From Acinetobacter defluvii (GTDB lineage: Bacteria; Pseudomonadota; Gammaproteobacteria; Pseudomonadales; Moraxellaceae), in NCBI RefSeq assembly GCF_001704615.3, contig NZ_CP029397.2:1736001-1800000 (forward strand): 64,000 nt of DNA. The letters are read 5' to 3'. The position numbers were made by a program, and so were the translations under genes. Positions 33,878 to 43,036 of the stretch are shown here, piece after piece. The notes beneath the pieces were generated by a model, which saw only the letters and a program-made list of their open reading frames with translations, did no database searches and was not told the origin of the DNA. Every line of letters starts with the position of its first letter. Positions within the stretch are counted from its first letter, which is position 1.

Positions 33878-34029
33878 AACTTATTTACCATATCACATTG
33901 AAAATATTAAATAATTAAAATCTGCATCACGATGTGGATTTTACTTTTTAGTAAATACATGATTGAACAAAATTTTAAACATAATTCAGCAGGATCATTG
34001 AATTAAACATGCATGGAGGCAGATGCTTA

Positions 34030-35217
34030 ATGGCAACCCTGTTTAAAACCTTAAAACAAGATTGGTCAATTTCAGCCACAGTTGCAGGCTTTCTAGCAGT
34101 CTTGATTTCCTATTCAGGTCCCCTGATTATTTTTTTCCAAGCTGCTCAACAAGCCAATGTCAGTCATGCCATGATGATTTCATGGATTTGGGGCATTTCA
34201 ATTGGTGCAGCAGTTGCAGGGATATTTTTATCCATCAAATTTAAAGTGCCTGTCATTACTGCATGGTCTGCACCCGGTACGGCGCTGCTCGTCACCCTAT
34301 TTCCAGATATTTCTTTAAATGAAGCCGTTGCTGCTTATATCACCTCAGCCGTGGTGATTTTCTTGATTGGCATCTCTGGCTCATTTGATAAATTATTGAA
34401 ATGGATTCCACACGATGTTGCCGCAGGTATGATGGCAGGGATTTTATTTCAATTTGGGTTAGGTTTATTTAAAGCCACAGACACCATGCCCATCATCGTG
34501 TTTGGTATGCTTATGGTCTACTTGGTCGCAAAACGTATCAATCCCCGTTATGCCATGATTTTTGTATTGATTTCAGGCGTGATTTTAAGCTTGGCTTTGG
34601 GCAAAATGAATCCTGTCAATGTCGATTTTTCATTGGCAATTCCTCAGTTTATCATGCCTGAATGGACATGGAACTCAACGCTCAATCTTGCCATTCCACT
34701 GACTTTAGTCAGCTTGTCGGGGCAGTTTCTACCTGGCATGGCGATCATGAAACTCAGTGGTTATGACACCCCTGCCAAACCGATTATTACTACCACAAGT
34801 TTAGCTTCTATGGCTGTAGCTTGTGTGGGTGGGATTACCATTGTCTTGGCATCAATTACAGCAGCCTTGTGTATGGGCAAAGATGCACATGAACTAAAAG
34901 AAAAGCGTTATATTGCAGGGATTGCCAATGGAATCTTTTATATATTAGGTGGTTTATTCGCAGGCAGTATTGTGATGCTTTTTACTTTACTGCCAAAAGA
35001 ATTGGTTGCAGCTTTGGCAGGACTTGCGCTTCTCGGTGCGATTTCTACCAATATGGCCGTATCGATGAAGAATGAAAATCAACGTGATGCAGCACTATTA
35101 ACCTTTTTAGCAACAGCTTCGGGTATGAGCTTTCTAGGTTTAAGTTCGGTATTTTGGGGCATTTGTATTGGCATTGTGGCACATTTAATCTTAACTAAAC
35201 ATCAAAAAGTGCAGTAA
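34030..35217 (+). CDS. benE: Benzoate transporter BenE
   Basis: The 395-residue inner-membrane protein of the BenE family has eleven or twelve segments. It starts MATLFKTLKQDWS at 34030, with GGAGG 10 nt upstream; the longer frame from 34009 is unlikely. Family motifs include SWIWGISIGAAVAGIFLS and TAWSAPGTALLVTLFPD in the first half, the latter on the substrate path. It should import benzoate beside BenK, giving the cluster two transporters. Confidence 0.93.
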   Translation: MATLFKTLKQDWSISATVAGFLAVLISYSGPLIIFFQAAQQANVSHAMMISWIWGISIGAAVAGIFLSIKFKVPVITAWSAPGTALLVTLFPDISLNEAVAAYITSAVVIFLIGISGSFDKLLKWIPHDVAAGMMAGILFQFGLGLFKATDTMPIIVFGMLMVYLVAKRINPRYAMIFVLISGVILSLALGKMNPVNVDFSLAIPQFIMPEWTWNSTLNLAIPLTLVSLSGQFLPGMAIMKLSGYDTPAKPIITTTSLASMAVACVGGITIVLASITAALCMGKDAHELKEKRYIAGIANGIFYILGGLFAGSIVMLFTLLPKELVAALAGLALLGAISTNMAVSMKNENQRDAALLTFLATASGMSFLGLSSVFWGICIGIVAHLILTKHQKVQ

Positions 35218-35251
35218 GTTCAAACTGAAATTGTAAGCACTAAATAAAATC

Positions 35252-35284
35252 GTTCACCTAAATTAATTTTAAGTGAACTTTTTA
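35252..35284 (+). terminator. Terminator after benE
   Basis: GTTCAC (35252-35257) pairs with GTGAAC (35273-35278) and five T follow. It separates the ben operon from the convergent ter operon. Confidence 0.7.
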
Positions 35285-35351
35285 AATAATATAGTGTTAA
35301 ATATAAGTCTAGTTTAAAAAATCAGACTTTTAAATCACTAAAAATTATCAA

Positions 35352-35936
35352 TTATAATAAAGGTAACACTGCAGGAACGATATCATGAATGGTTTTACCA
35401 TTACAGGTCTCACCAATCGCAGCCATTTTCCAAGCATTATTATGACGATATACTTTCGCAATAATCAAAGCTGTGTAATTACCTTGTGCTGACAAATTAT
35501 ATTTTGCAACTTCAGTATTGTTAGTTTCATCCACTACACGACAAAATGCATTCTCAACTTTTTCAAAAGTTTGACCACGGAAGCTACTAATTGTAAATAC
35601 AATTTGTTGAACTTGTGCAGGAACACGTGTCAAGTCGACAAAGATTTTCTCATCATCACCATCACCTTCACCTGTTAAGTTGTCACCAGAATGCTGAATA
35701 CTGCCATCACGGCTACGAAGCTGAGCAAACCAAACATTATCAATTACTTGTTTATTGGCATCAAATAAAATTGCAGAAGCGTCCAAATCAATTGAACCGC
35801 CACCACCAAATAAACCACCTAAAAAGCCGCCGCCTTTCGCAACGTCCCAACCAGCACCCAAATAAATTTTAGTTAATGAAGAACCATCAGGTTTTTCTAA
35901 CGAAATTTTTTGACCTTTAACGAGACTAATACCCAT
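35352..35936 (-). CDS. TerD-family stress protein
   Basis: A 194-residue single TerD domain. The calcium-binding core is GDNLTGEGDGDDEKIFVDL (about 82-100), and IDLDASAILFDANK (about 49) is the preceding conserved strand. A Gly-rich insert (GGGFLGGLFGGGG, about 34-46) is larger than in the other two single-domain paralogues here. It is the last gene of the minus-strand ter operon. It would bind Ca2+ in the cytosol and assemble with the other Ter proteins; the exact role is not established. Confidence 0.9.
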   Translation of the reverse strand: MGISLVKGQKISLEKPDGSSLTKIYLGAGWDVAKGGGFLGGLFGGGGSIDLDASAILFDANKQVIDNVWFAQLRSRDGSIQHSGDNLTGEGDGDDEKIFVDLTRVPAQVQQIVFTISSFRGQTFEKVENAFCRVVDETNNTEVAKYNLSAQGNYTALIIAKVYRHNNAWKMAAIGETCNGKTIHDIVPAVLPLL

Positions 35937-35948
35937 TTATTGTTTCCT

Positions 35949-36665
35949 TTAGTTTGAATTTCCACGACCTAAAGCCGATGCCAACCATTGTAAATAACTT
36001 GCACGATTTCGAGAGCAAACAATTACTTTGCCATGCCCACGAAACTTAATTACTAAACCTTCGCCACTGGTGAGACTATTAAAAATATTTCCAACAATGC
36101 CACCTCCGCCTGAGGTCGGCATGCCAATGTTATAATTTAAAGACGCATCCCATGCCGCAACATGACCATTATCAATCGTCACCTCACCTTGTTCAGGCGT
36201 AATATCTAGCTCAAGTAATGTCCCACTACCTGAGATACAGACTTGTCCCTGCCCACTGGTTTCCATCACCACAAAACCACCAGTCCCACCGAACAACGCA
36301 CCGCCAATATTGCTTTGCACTTTGGCTTTGATATTGGTATGTTCAGTTGCAGCAACAAATGCCCCATCTGATAAAATATATTGGCGTTGTCCTACATCTA
36401 AAATCTGCATATCACCATCTAAATTTGGGGATAACAAACATTCACCATCGCCTTTCGATGCCTTAATTTGCTGCTGAAATAAGGACTCACCCGAAGTAAA
36501 TTTACGCATGAATGCCTGAAAGACACCGCCACGTAATTTGCCTGTGACTTCGAGATTTTGCTCGACCATTACCATTGCATCCGACTCACAGTAAATTGAC
36601 TCACCATGTCTCATATTGACATGCAAAAAAGGTTCTGGACTACCGACTAAAGTAAATGTTGCCAT
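35949..36665 (-). CDS. AIM24-family protein in the ter operon
   Basis: The 238-residue protein matches the AIM24/TIGR00266 family, a Gly-rich beta-helix domain: VNMRHGESIYCESDAMVMVE, KLRGGVFQAFMRKFTSGES and GGTGGFVVMETSGQGQV are family features. The start MATFTLVG at 36665 overlaps nothing; an upstream in-frame start lies within the VWA gene and is unlikely. Bacterial AIM24 proteins are poorly characterised. Its place between TerD-VWA and TerD genes, 11-12 bp from each, argues for a part in the Ter complex. Confidence 0.85.
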   Translation of the reverse strand: MATFTLVGSPEPFLHVNMRHGESIYCESDAMVMVEQNLEVTGKLRGGVFQAFMRKFTSGESLFQQQIKASKGDGECLLSPNLDGDMQILDVGQRQYILSDGAFVAATEHTNIKAKVQSNIGGALFGGTGGFVVMETSGQGQVCISGSGTLLELDITPEQGEVTIDNGHVAAWDASLNYNIGMPTSGGGGIVGNIFNSLTSGEGLVIKFRGHGKVIVCSRNRASYLQWLASALGRGNSN

Positions 36666-36676
36666 TGCTCTCTGTC

Positions 36677-37987
36677 CTATTTGATTATATTTTTCTGTTG
36701 TGCAGCTTTGAGCCACATTGGAAATTCATTTAACAATAAATCATACAGTTGCGCCTCAGGCATACTGTCAATATTGTCCATCGCAAAGAAATTACAATTA
36801 TCAACCACACGTCCTGCCATCTCATCTAACTGTTCTAACGCACCGTAGTTACGCCCGCCGATGCCGACAAACTGCCAAAATATCGCTTGATTTGAAGCAT
36901 CTTTTAAAATCTGTTTGATCTTTTTGGTTTCAGACACGCCACCATCTGAAATAAACACCACATATACAGGCAATTCTGATGGACTTTCTTTGCTGAAATA
37001 ATCTATAACTGCATGGAGCGCAGCAGGTTCATTATTAAAACGTGCGCCTGCGTCCCATTTTTTATGCCCACCCTGTTCTGTATTGATATAGTTTTTTAAA
37101 TTGCCTAAATGTACATCGCTTAAACGTAAAGCATGCTGTGCAAATGCCCAACATTCAAAACTACCATCATCATCAAAATTCACCGCTAAAGGCATAATGC
37201 GATCTAAAACTTTTTGCACATCACCCTTTTTATATTGCTGATTCATCGAACCTGAATAATCTAGTACCAACGCCACACGCGCTTTGACACCCAATAAATT
37301 ATTTTTTTCTAAACTCAGCAATGATTTTTTGGTGAGGTCTAAAAGTTGTGGTGCAGATTTTTCGATCTTATCTAAAACTACTTTTTTCTTTAAATCTAAA
37401 GTCGATGTGCTTGAAGAAATGCTTTGTGAAGTTATCGCATGTTCCATTTGAACAGGTGTATTCTCATCTGCAACTTCTCCACCAAAATATTCAACCAAAG
37501 CCTTTAACCCACCATTAAAGCCTTGACCTATCGCAGCCATACGCCAATCAGCATTTTTAAAATAGATTTCACACAACATAGCAGCTTTTTCTTGCTGGAA
37601 ATGTGTACTTGTAAGTTGGTAACTTGCCAAAACTTGCGCGTGTAAATTCAGTAACTCGACTTGAATGTGTTGAATATTGTTTAAAGTTACATGGTCAGTT
37701 GTCGCACAAATAACAAATCGAGGTGTTTTTTGAATATCAATCTGACTCAGATCAAATTGAAAAATATGCTGTTGGGCTTTGTGAAAATATTGTACTTCTT
37801 GTTCAGGCGTTTTAGGCTGATTATAAAAAGTCATATAATCATCATGATAGAGCTTATTATTTCCCCCCAAACCGAAGCTAGAGACATCAATCTCAAAACT
37901 GGCTTGCACTTGAACGCGTACAGTAAATTGTAAAGTAGACTGTAACAGTTGTGCCAATGCGAACTTTTGTCCTGAAACCAATTGCAT
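36677..37987 (-). CDS. TerD-VWA fusion protein (TerF-like)
   Basis: The 436-residue protein has an N-terminal TerD-like domain (about 1-175; QASFEIDVSSFGLGGNNKLY and GFNGGLKALVEYFGGE). A linker helix follows, then a von Willebrand A domain (about 235-425). The metal site is intact: LDYSGSMNQ (DxSxS), with later DAGARFNNE and FISDGGVSE. The TerD half lacks the usual GDGDDE calcium motif. Family knowledge: VWA domains in Ter systems scaffold protein complexes at the membrane. It is coupled to the AIM24-like gene. Confidence 0.85.
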   Translation of the reverse strand: MQLVSGQKFALAQLLQSTLQFTVRVQVQASFEIDVSSFGLGGNNKLYHDDYMTFYNQPKTPEQEVQYFHKAQQHIFQFDLSQIDIQKTPRFVICATTDHVTLNNIQHIQVELLNLHAQVLASYQLTSTHFQQEKAAMLCEIYFKNADWRMAAIGQGFNGGLKALVEYFGGEVADENTPVQMEHAITSQSISSSTSTLDLKKKVVLDKIEKSAPQLLDLTKKSLLSLEKNNLLGVKARVALVLDYSGSMNQQYKKGDVQKVLDRIMPLAVNFDDDGSFECWAFAQHALRLSDVHLGNLKNYINTEQGGHKKWDAGARFNNEPAALHAVIDYFSKESPSELPVYVVFISDGGVSETKKIKQILKDASNQAIFWQFVGIGGRNYGALEQLDEMAGRVVDNCNFFAMDNIDSMPEAQLYDLLLNEFPMWLKAAQQKNIIK

Positions 37988-38098
37988 AATTGTTCTCTAT
38001 TTTAGTACTTGAAAATAATCTATAAAACAGCCAAAGGAATAAAATCATTTTCAAGTACTAAAAGATTGCTCTTTTAGTACTTGTGTTTAAATTACAAC

Positions 38099-38677
38099 TT
38101 AAACAGCAACGCCATAGCTTGCAGCCAATGCACCTAAACCACCGTTAAAGCCTTGACCTACTGCTTTGAATTTCCACTCACCACTGTGACGGTACAATTC
38201 ACCAAAAATCATCGCAACTTCAGTGCTACCATCTTCAGACAAGTCAAAACGTGCAAGTTCTTCGCCATTTGCATCTTGGTTGATCACACGGATATACGCT
38301 TTATCCACTTGACCAAAGTTTTGACCGTTTTGTTGACCTTCATGGATCGTCACTGCAAATACCACTTTTGCGATATCCGCAGGAACTTTAGACAAATCTA
38401 CAGAAATCGTTTCATCATCACCGTCGCCATCACCCGTACGGTTGTCACCTTGATGGGTGACAGAACCACATGGAGAAACTTTTTGGTTAAAGAAAATAAA
38501 ACCACCGTCACCTGTTACTTTGCCATTTTCATCTGTTAAAAATGCCACAGCATCTAAGTCAAATGCTTTACCGTCAGTTACACGTGGATTCCAACCTAAA
38601 CCTAAATCTACCTTGTTCATGGTAGGTGCAGTTTTAGAGAGGTTAATGTTACCGCCTTTAGATAAACTAATTGCCAT
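38099..38677 (-). CDS. TerD-family stress protein
   Basis: A 192-residue single TerD domain: KGGNINLSK start, [17 protein letters not shown] (about 38), the calcium motif [19 protein letters not shown] (about 78-96), and [18 protein letters not shown] at the end. It is close to the paralogue at 39805, with the TerC-like gene between them, so the operon contains a TerD-TerC-TerD order as in known ter clusters. Confidence 0.92.
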   Translation of the reverse strand: MAISLSKGGNINLSKTAPTMNKVDLGLGWNPRVTDGKAFDLDAVAFLTDENGKVTGDGGFIFFNQKVSPCGSVTHQGDNRTGDGDGDDETISVDLSKVPADIAKVVFAVTIHEGQQNGQNFGQVDKAYIRVINQDANGEELARFDLSEDGSTEVAMIFGELYRHSGEWKFKAVGQGFNGGLGALAASYGVAV

Positions 38678-38680
38678 TTT

Positions 38681-39790
38681 TTAATTTCCTTCTTGATTTG
38701 ATTCGAGTTGTTGCTGCTTTTTACTATAAGAAATTGATGAGAAAACCGCCCATACGATGAACGCCACACCAATTAATCCTGTGACAACTTCTGGTACATG
38801 CACACCTGTACCACTTGCCAACATAATCAATGCCAGAGCACCAATTGCATAATGTGCACCATGCTCTAGATATACATAGGCATCCAATGTGCCTTTTTCA
38901 ACCAGGTAAATGGTCATAGAACGAACAAACATCGCACCAATTGCCAAACCTAACATAATCACAACAACATCATTGGTAATTGCGAAAGCACCAATTACAC
39001 CGTCGAAACTAAATGAAGCATCTAAAACTTCTAGATATAAAAAGCCACCGATACCGCCTTTTACCACTGTACCTGTAACTGTGGCGTTGCCATTTGATGT
39101 AGATTTCTCATTTTCGTCCTCATCGTCATCTGAGCCACTGCCTTCAAGTAAATGTCCAATGACTTGCACACCCACATACACCACGATACCCCAGATTCCC
39201 GCCATCACCACAACTAAACGCTGTGCATCTGGAACAAAACCTGCGATGACTAATAGTACGATCAGTGAAATAAAAACTGAAATCGCTTGAATATTACCTA
39301 AATCCGCCAGTTTGGACTCCAACCAATGAAACCAATGTTCATCTTTTTCATCATCAAAAAGGAAGTTTAAAAACACAAGTAATAAGAAAATACCACCAAA
39401 AGCAGCAATTTCAGCATGATGTGCCATCAGCTTTTCTGAATAAGTTTTCGGGTCATTCAGCGCAAGTTTTGCCACTTCAAGCATACTCATATCAGCAGTT
39501 ACACCAACAATGAGTAATGGGAAGATCAGTCGCATACCAAAAACAGCAACGATGATCCCCACAGTTAAGAATAACTTACGCCAAAATGCATCCCAATGCT
39601 TCAATACTGAGGCGTTGACCACAGCATTATCAAAAGACAAAGACACTTCCATGATGGCTAAAATACCTGTGATCGCAAGTACTTTAAGCATCATCATCAA
39701 ACCAGCTTCAGGTCCGTGAGTAAAACCCCAATATGCAGAGATTGCCAAACATATAACGGTGAAAATTATCGAAAATCTAAAATGCTTCAT
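38681..39790 (-). CDS. TerC-like membrane protein (DUF475)
   Basis: The 369-residue integral membrane protein of the DUF475 branch of the TerC family has about nine segments. Two acidic motifs typical of TerC proteins are buried in segments: MEVSLSFDNAVVNA (about 47-60) and LDASFSFDGVIGAFAITND (about 260-278). A long cytoplasmic acidic loop (SGSDDDEDENEKS, about 224) lies between halves. It follows the TerD gene by only 3 bp on the minus strand. TerC proteins are proposed to handle metal ions such as Mn2+ and to anchor TerD proteins. Confidence 0.9.
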   Translation of the reverse strand: MKHFRFSIIFTVICLAISAYWGFTHGPEAGLMMMLKVLAITGILAIMEVSLSFDNAVVNASVLKHWDAFWRKLFLTVGIIVAVFGMRLIFPLLIVGVTADMSMLEVAKLALNDPKTYSEKLMAHHAEIAAFGGIFLLLVFLNFLFDDEKDEHWFHWLESKLADLGNIQAISVFISLIVLLVIAGFVPDAQRLVVVMAGIWGIVVYVGVQVIGHLLEGSGSDDDEDENEKSTSNGNATVTGTVVKGGIGGFLYLEVLDASFSFDGVIGAFAITNDVVVIMLGLAIGAMFVRSMTIYLVEKGTLDAYVYLEHGAHYAIGALALIMLASGTGVHVPEVVTGLIGVAFIVWAVFSSISYSKKQQQLESNQEGN

Positions 39791-39804
39791 TCATTCCACT
39801 CATC

Positions 39805-40380
39805 TTAGATGCTAATGCCATACTGATGGCACATTGCACGCAAGCCACCTGCATAACCTTGACCCACTGCACGGAATTTCCATTCACCGTTATGACGATA
39901 CAATTCACCAAACACCATTGCTGTTTCAGTTGAATAGTCTTCGTTCAAATCAAAACGCACGATTTCAACATTACTTTGATCATTGACCACACGAATGAAC
40001 GCATTTTGTACTTGACCAAAGTTTTGACCACGTTGTTCAGCGTCATGAATGGTGACAGTAATTGCAATTTTTTGAATATCCGCAGGCACTAAACCTAAAT
40101 TGATTTTCACGGCTTCATCATCACCATCCCCTGCACCTGTACGGTTGTCACCTGTATGTTCAACAGAACCTTCAGGAGAACGAGTTTGGTTATAGAAAAT
40201 AAAGTCATGTTCACCACGAACTTTATCATTCGCACCTAATAAAAATGCAGAGGCGTCCAAGTCAAAATCAGCACCATCGGTTGCACGGGCATCCCAACCC
40301 AAACCCACAAGCACGTGAGAAAGAGATGGATCTGTTTTACTCAGTGATAAATTTCCACCTTTATTTAAAGAAATAGCCAT
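39805..40380 (-). CDS. TerD-family stress protein
   Basis: A 191-residue single TerD domain: [30 protein letters not shown] (about 39), calcium motif [19 protein letters not shown] (about 77-95), and [18 protein letters not shown]. It is the most TerE/TerD-like of the set. Spacing of 14 bp to the TerC-like gene indicates one transcript. Confidence 0.92.
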   Translation of the reverse strand: MAISLNKGGNLSLSKTDPSLSHVLVGLGWDARATDGADFDLDASAFLLGANDKVRGEHDFIFYNQTRSPEGSVEHTGDNRTGAGDGDDEAVKINLGLVPADIQKIAITVTIHDAEQRGQNFGQVQNAFIRVVNDQSNVEIVRFDLNEDYSTETAMVFGELYRHNGEWKFRAVGQGYAGGLRAMCHQYGISI

Positions 40381-40426
40381 GTTGCATATCCTTTTATCTA
40401 TGAAAGTTGTTTAAAAAATTTAAATA

Positions 40427-41662
40427 TTAATCTTTAGAGCCTTGCGTCCAACGGAAGCCAAAGCGGTAATGTTGATCTAAATATTGTTGATCTTGGAAAT
40501 AACGAACTTCACGGTTGGCTTGAATACTACCACCGACATTTTTAAGTTCGACAATGGCACAAGTAGTCAAATGATTACCATCAGTCAAACGTACTTCAAT
40601 TTCAGGTTGATTTGGAATACGAATCGTCACTACACCATCCGTTGCTGCCCACTGTGCTACACCTGAATAAATATAGGTATAAATCACAATCCGTTCAATT
40701 TCATCCCAACGGTCGCCATTAATATGTAAGTTTTCACCTGTGCTTCTCGCACCTGTACGGTCATCCCCATCTAAATGAATAAATGGTGGACGATCATAAT
40801 GTCCAAATTGATTACCCAAAGGTTGTACCAGTGCAATCTGACCACCTTTAAACTGAATCATTGCCCCAAGGTCTAGATCGATGGTTTTATTACCGCCGAC
40901 TAACTTTTTAAAGAATGAGCCTGATTGGGCTTGTTGACCTTGATTCCAGTTGAGATTCACCGAGATTCGACCAAAACCTACTCCTTTTTTGGTAAGGTTG
41001 ATACTTGAATTGGTCTTATCGAGTTTAATTTTAGATAAATTTAAACCTGAACTTGGCGTTGGCGTTGGCGTTGGCGTTGGCGTTGGCGTTGGCGTTGGCG
41101 TTGGCGTTGGCGTTGGCGTTGGCGTAGCTTGGGTCGTATCTGCCGCAATTTCAACACCAAAATTTTCTGCTAACGGTTTCAAACCACCATTAAAGCCTTG
41201 ATTTACAAAACGGAATTTCCACTTATCATTGTGCTTATACACTTCCGCTAAGATCAACGCTTTTTCAGTTTTCTGTTGCGTTTCTACCGTGGCAGTTGCC
41301 ACAACTTGACCATTCTCCAACACTTCCAATTGAATCGGTGCTAAAGCATTGACTGCATATGCTTCGCTTAATGTGGCACAAATGGCAACTTTGCTTATTT
41401 GTGGATCAATTAAGGGCGTATTGAAATTTAATTTTGCAAGATAAGGGGTTTTACTTAAAGACTCAGTTAAAACGACACTACGGTTTGCAGTGTTTAGTTG
41501 TCCATAGAAGATCATGTCTTGATCGCCACGGACTTTTTGCGTAGTTTGCGCCAACTGGTAAGCTGTAATATCTAAATCAATATGCGCAGGAACGTTTGTT
41601 TTTATTAAAATCTCAACATTTTGTTGCGTTAAACCAAGATTACTACCTGCAATCAATTGCAT
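40427..41662 (-). CDS. TerA-like protein with a Thr-Pro repeat linker
   Basis: The 411-residue protein is the first gene of the minus-strand ter operon. The N-terminal TerD-like domain (about 1-175) begins MQLIAGSNLGLTQQNVEIL. A (Thr-Pro)n linker (about 180-205) is encoded by hexanucleotide repeats. The C-terminal TerA-like domain (about 205-411) has GGNKTIDLDLGAMIQFKGG and LDGDDRTGARSTGENLHING. The TerD half lacks the acidic GDGDDE, whereas the C-terminal half has DGDDRTGA. The two domains are joined by a linker whose length could vary between strains. Confidence 0.88.
   Translation of the reverse strand: MQLIAGSNLGLTQQNVEILIKTNVPAHIDLDITAYQLAQTTQKVRGDQDMIFYGQLNTANRSVVLTESLSKTPYLAKLNFNTPLIDPQISKVAICATLSEAYAVNALAPIQLEVLENGQVVATATVETQQKTEKALILAEVYKHNDKWKFRFVNQGFNGGLKPLAENFGVEIAADTTQATPTPTPTPTPTPTPTPTPTPTPTPSSGLNLSKIKLDKTNSSINLTKKGVGFGRISVNLNWNQGQQAQSGSFFKKLVGGNKTIDLDLGAMIQFKGGQIALVQPLGNQFGHYDRPPFIHLDGDDRTGARSTGENLHINGDRWDEIERIVIYTYIYSGVAQWAATDGVVTIRIPNQPEIEVRLTDGNHLTTCAIVELKNVGGSIQANREVRYFQDQQYLDQHYRFGFRWTQGSKD
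41053..41124 (+). repeat. Twelve tandem TTGGCG hexamers inside the TerA-like gene
   Basis: TTGGCG is repeated exactly twelve times (72 bp). On the coding strand it reads ACG CCA, Thr-Pro. Gain or loss of a unit keeps the frame and changes the linker by two residues per step. Confidence 0.97.
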
Positions 41663-41998
41663 ATTATCCTCAAAGACTTTGTTATAAATCTATAAAAAGT
41701 GAATTTCTGAATGAAATCAAAATTTAAACTAAGTAGGTTTAATATATTTGAACCACTTAGTTTTACCATAAAAATATGACAGACCATAGTATAAAAATCT
41801 TTTTTTTAACAAAAATACAAACAAATAATCAGTAAAAAAAGATTGCAAGTCATTCTATTTTAATTATATATTGCGCTCACTTTTATTCATTGATTTAAAA
41901 TAATAGTTATCTTGCTTTTATAAGTTGTTTAATTTCTCTTATGTTGAGAAATACTTAAAAAACTGTGAAGGTTTTTATTATTTGATTTAACCCCTGCC
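41663..41998. promoter_or_regulatory. Divergent ter control region
   Basis: The 336-bp AT-rich region separates the two ter operons. It carries the palindrome CTAAGT-A-GGTT ... AACC-ACTTAG (41729-41760), with 11 bp between the inner arms, near the TerA side. It is the only strong inverted repeat here and may be an operator. I see no gene. Confidence 0.5.
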
Positions 41999-43027
41999 TT
42001 GTTGAGAATAAAGTTTATCGTGAAAGATCATTATACCGTTTGGATTGCTGAAAGTTTTTCTTGTCAAAAAGATATTATTCAAGCCTTAAAAGATTCTTCA
42101 CTTGCCACCAATTTGAAAATCATTTGCTCACATCATTTATTGCGACCTGAATTACACGATGTTGCTGATCTTTTTATTCAACAACCTGATATTGCGGATG
42201 CTGCCGAGTGGTTATTACAACAATGTATTCAATACAAAGTTGACGTGCTATTTTGTGGAAAAAGAGCGCAATATATTGAGCCGTACCGACAACAATTTGA
42301 AAAACATAATGTTAAATTGATTACGGGGGCAATGTCACTCAACCAACTTGAAAGCATAGATGATAAATTTGCATTTACGGAAAAATGTAAAGTTTTAAAT
42401 TTGCCTTATATTCCTGCACTCAAAGCGGACTCATCCGACACATTAAAAAGTGCAATTTCGCAAGCCAAACAACAATTTGGTGAAATTTGTGTCAAACCTG
42501 TGCATGGGGTGTATGGTGCTGGCTTTGTATGTTTAAAAGATGATATAGATTATTTTCAACATTTTAAATCACCATTTATCGCCAATACACAGCAATTTAT
42601 TGAAGCCTATGCGCAGCTCAAACAGCCCATTGATTATTTGGTTATGCCTTATTTGGATGGTGAAGAATGTTCGGTTGACATTGCTTGTGATCAAGGCAAA
42701 ATCTTGGCACAAGTAACTCGTATTAAGTATCAATTTCATCAAGAATGCTTTTTGCAACATCCCTGTCATAAAATTTGCACACAGTTAGTTCAACATTTCC
42801 ATTGTGACGGTTTGATTAATATCCAATTTAAAAAAGACCAACAGCAGCAATGGCATATTTTAGAAATTAATGCACGTCCCGCAGGTGGATTTGCCTATAC
42901 CTTACATACTGGGGTGAACTTGGTTGCAGAACTTTTTGCACAAAAATTAAATCTCAATTTACAGCGTGAAAAAACCATTTCCCCTGTCAAAGTATTGCCT
43001 TTAGTACAAAGTTTTAAAATGGATTAA
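41999..43027 (+). CDS. ATP-grasp enzyme of the ter biosynthetic operon
   Basis: The 342-residue ATP-grasp ligase has a lysine-bearing strand QFGEICVKPVHGVYGAGFV (about 160-178), YLVMPYLDGEECSVDIACD (about 215-235), and metal ligands in WHILEINARPAGGF (about 285-298). It should join a carboxylate and an amine or thiol with ATP. The start is one of two TTG codons (41999 or 42002) because no ATG is available; the ribosome binding site is weak. It is the first gene of five tightly packed plus-strand genes. The substrate is not known. Confidence 0.85.
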   Translation: MLRIKFIVKDHYTVWIAESFSCQKDIIQALKDSSLATNLKIICSHHLLRPELHDVADLFIQQPDIADAAEWLLQQCIQYKVDVLFCGKRAQYIEPYRQQFEKHNVKLITGAMSLNQLESIDDKFAFTEKCKVLNLPYIPALKADSSDTLKSAISQAKQQFGEICVKPVHGVYGAGFVCLKDDIDYFQHFKSPFIANTQQFIEAYAQLKQPIDYLVMPYLDGEECSVDIACDQGKILAQVTRIKYQFHQECFLQHPCHKICTQLVQHFHCDGLINIQFKKDQQQQWHILEINARPAGGFAYTLHTGVNLVAELFAQKLNLNLQREKTISPVKVLPLVQSFKMD

Positions 43028-43036
43028 GATTAATTA

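Noticed and set aside
38910..39290. A 126-codon plus-strand frame inside the TerC-like gene.
   Set aside because: Antisense frame rich in Thr/Ser/Pro with no start signal; the TerC-like protein on the other strand is complete.
41053..41124. Short regular repeats that could suggest a CRISPR array.
   Set aside because: The repeats are contiguous hexamers without spacers and code for Thr-Pro in frame.
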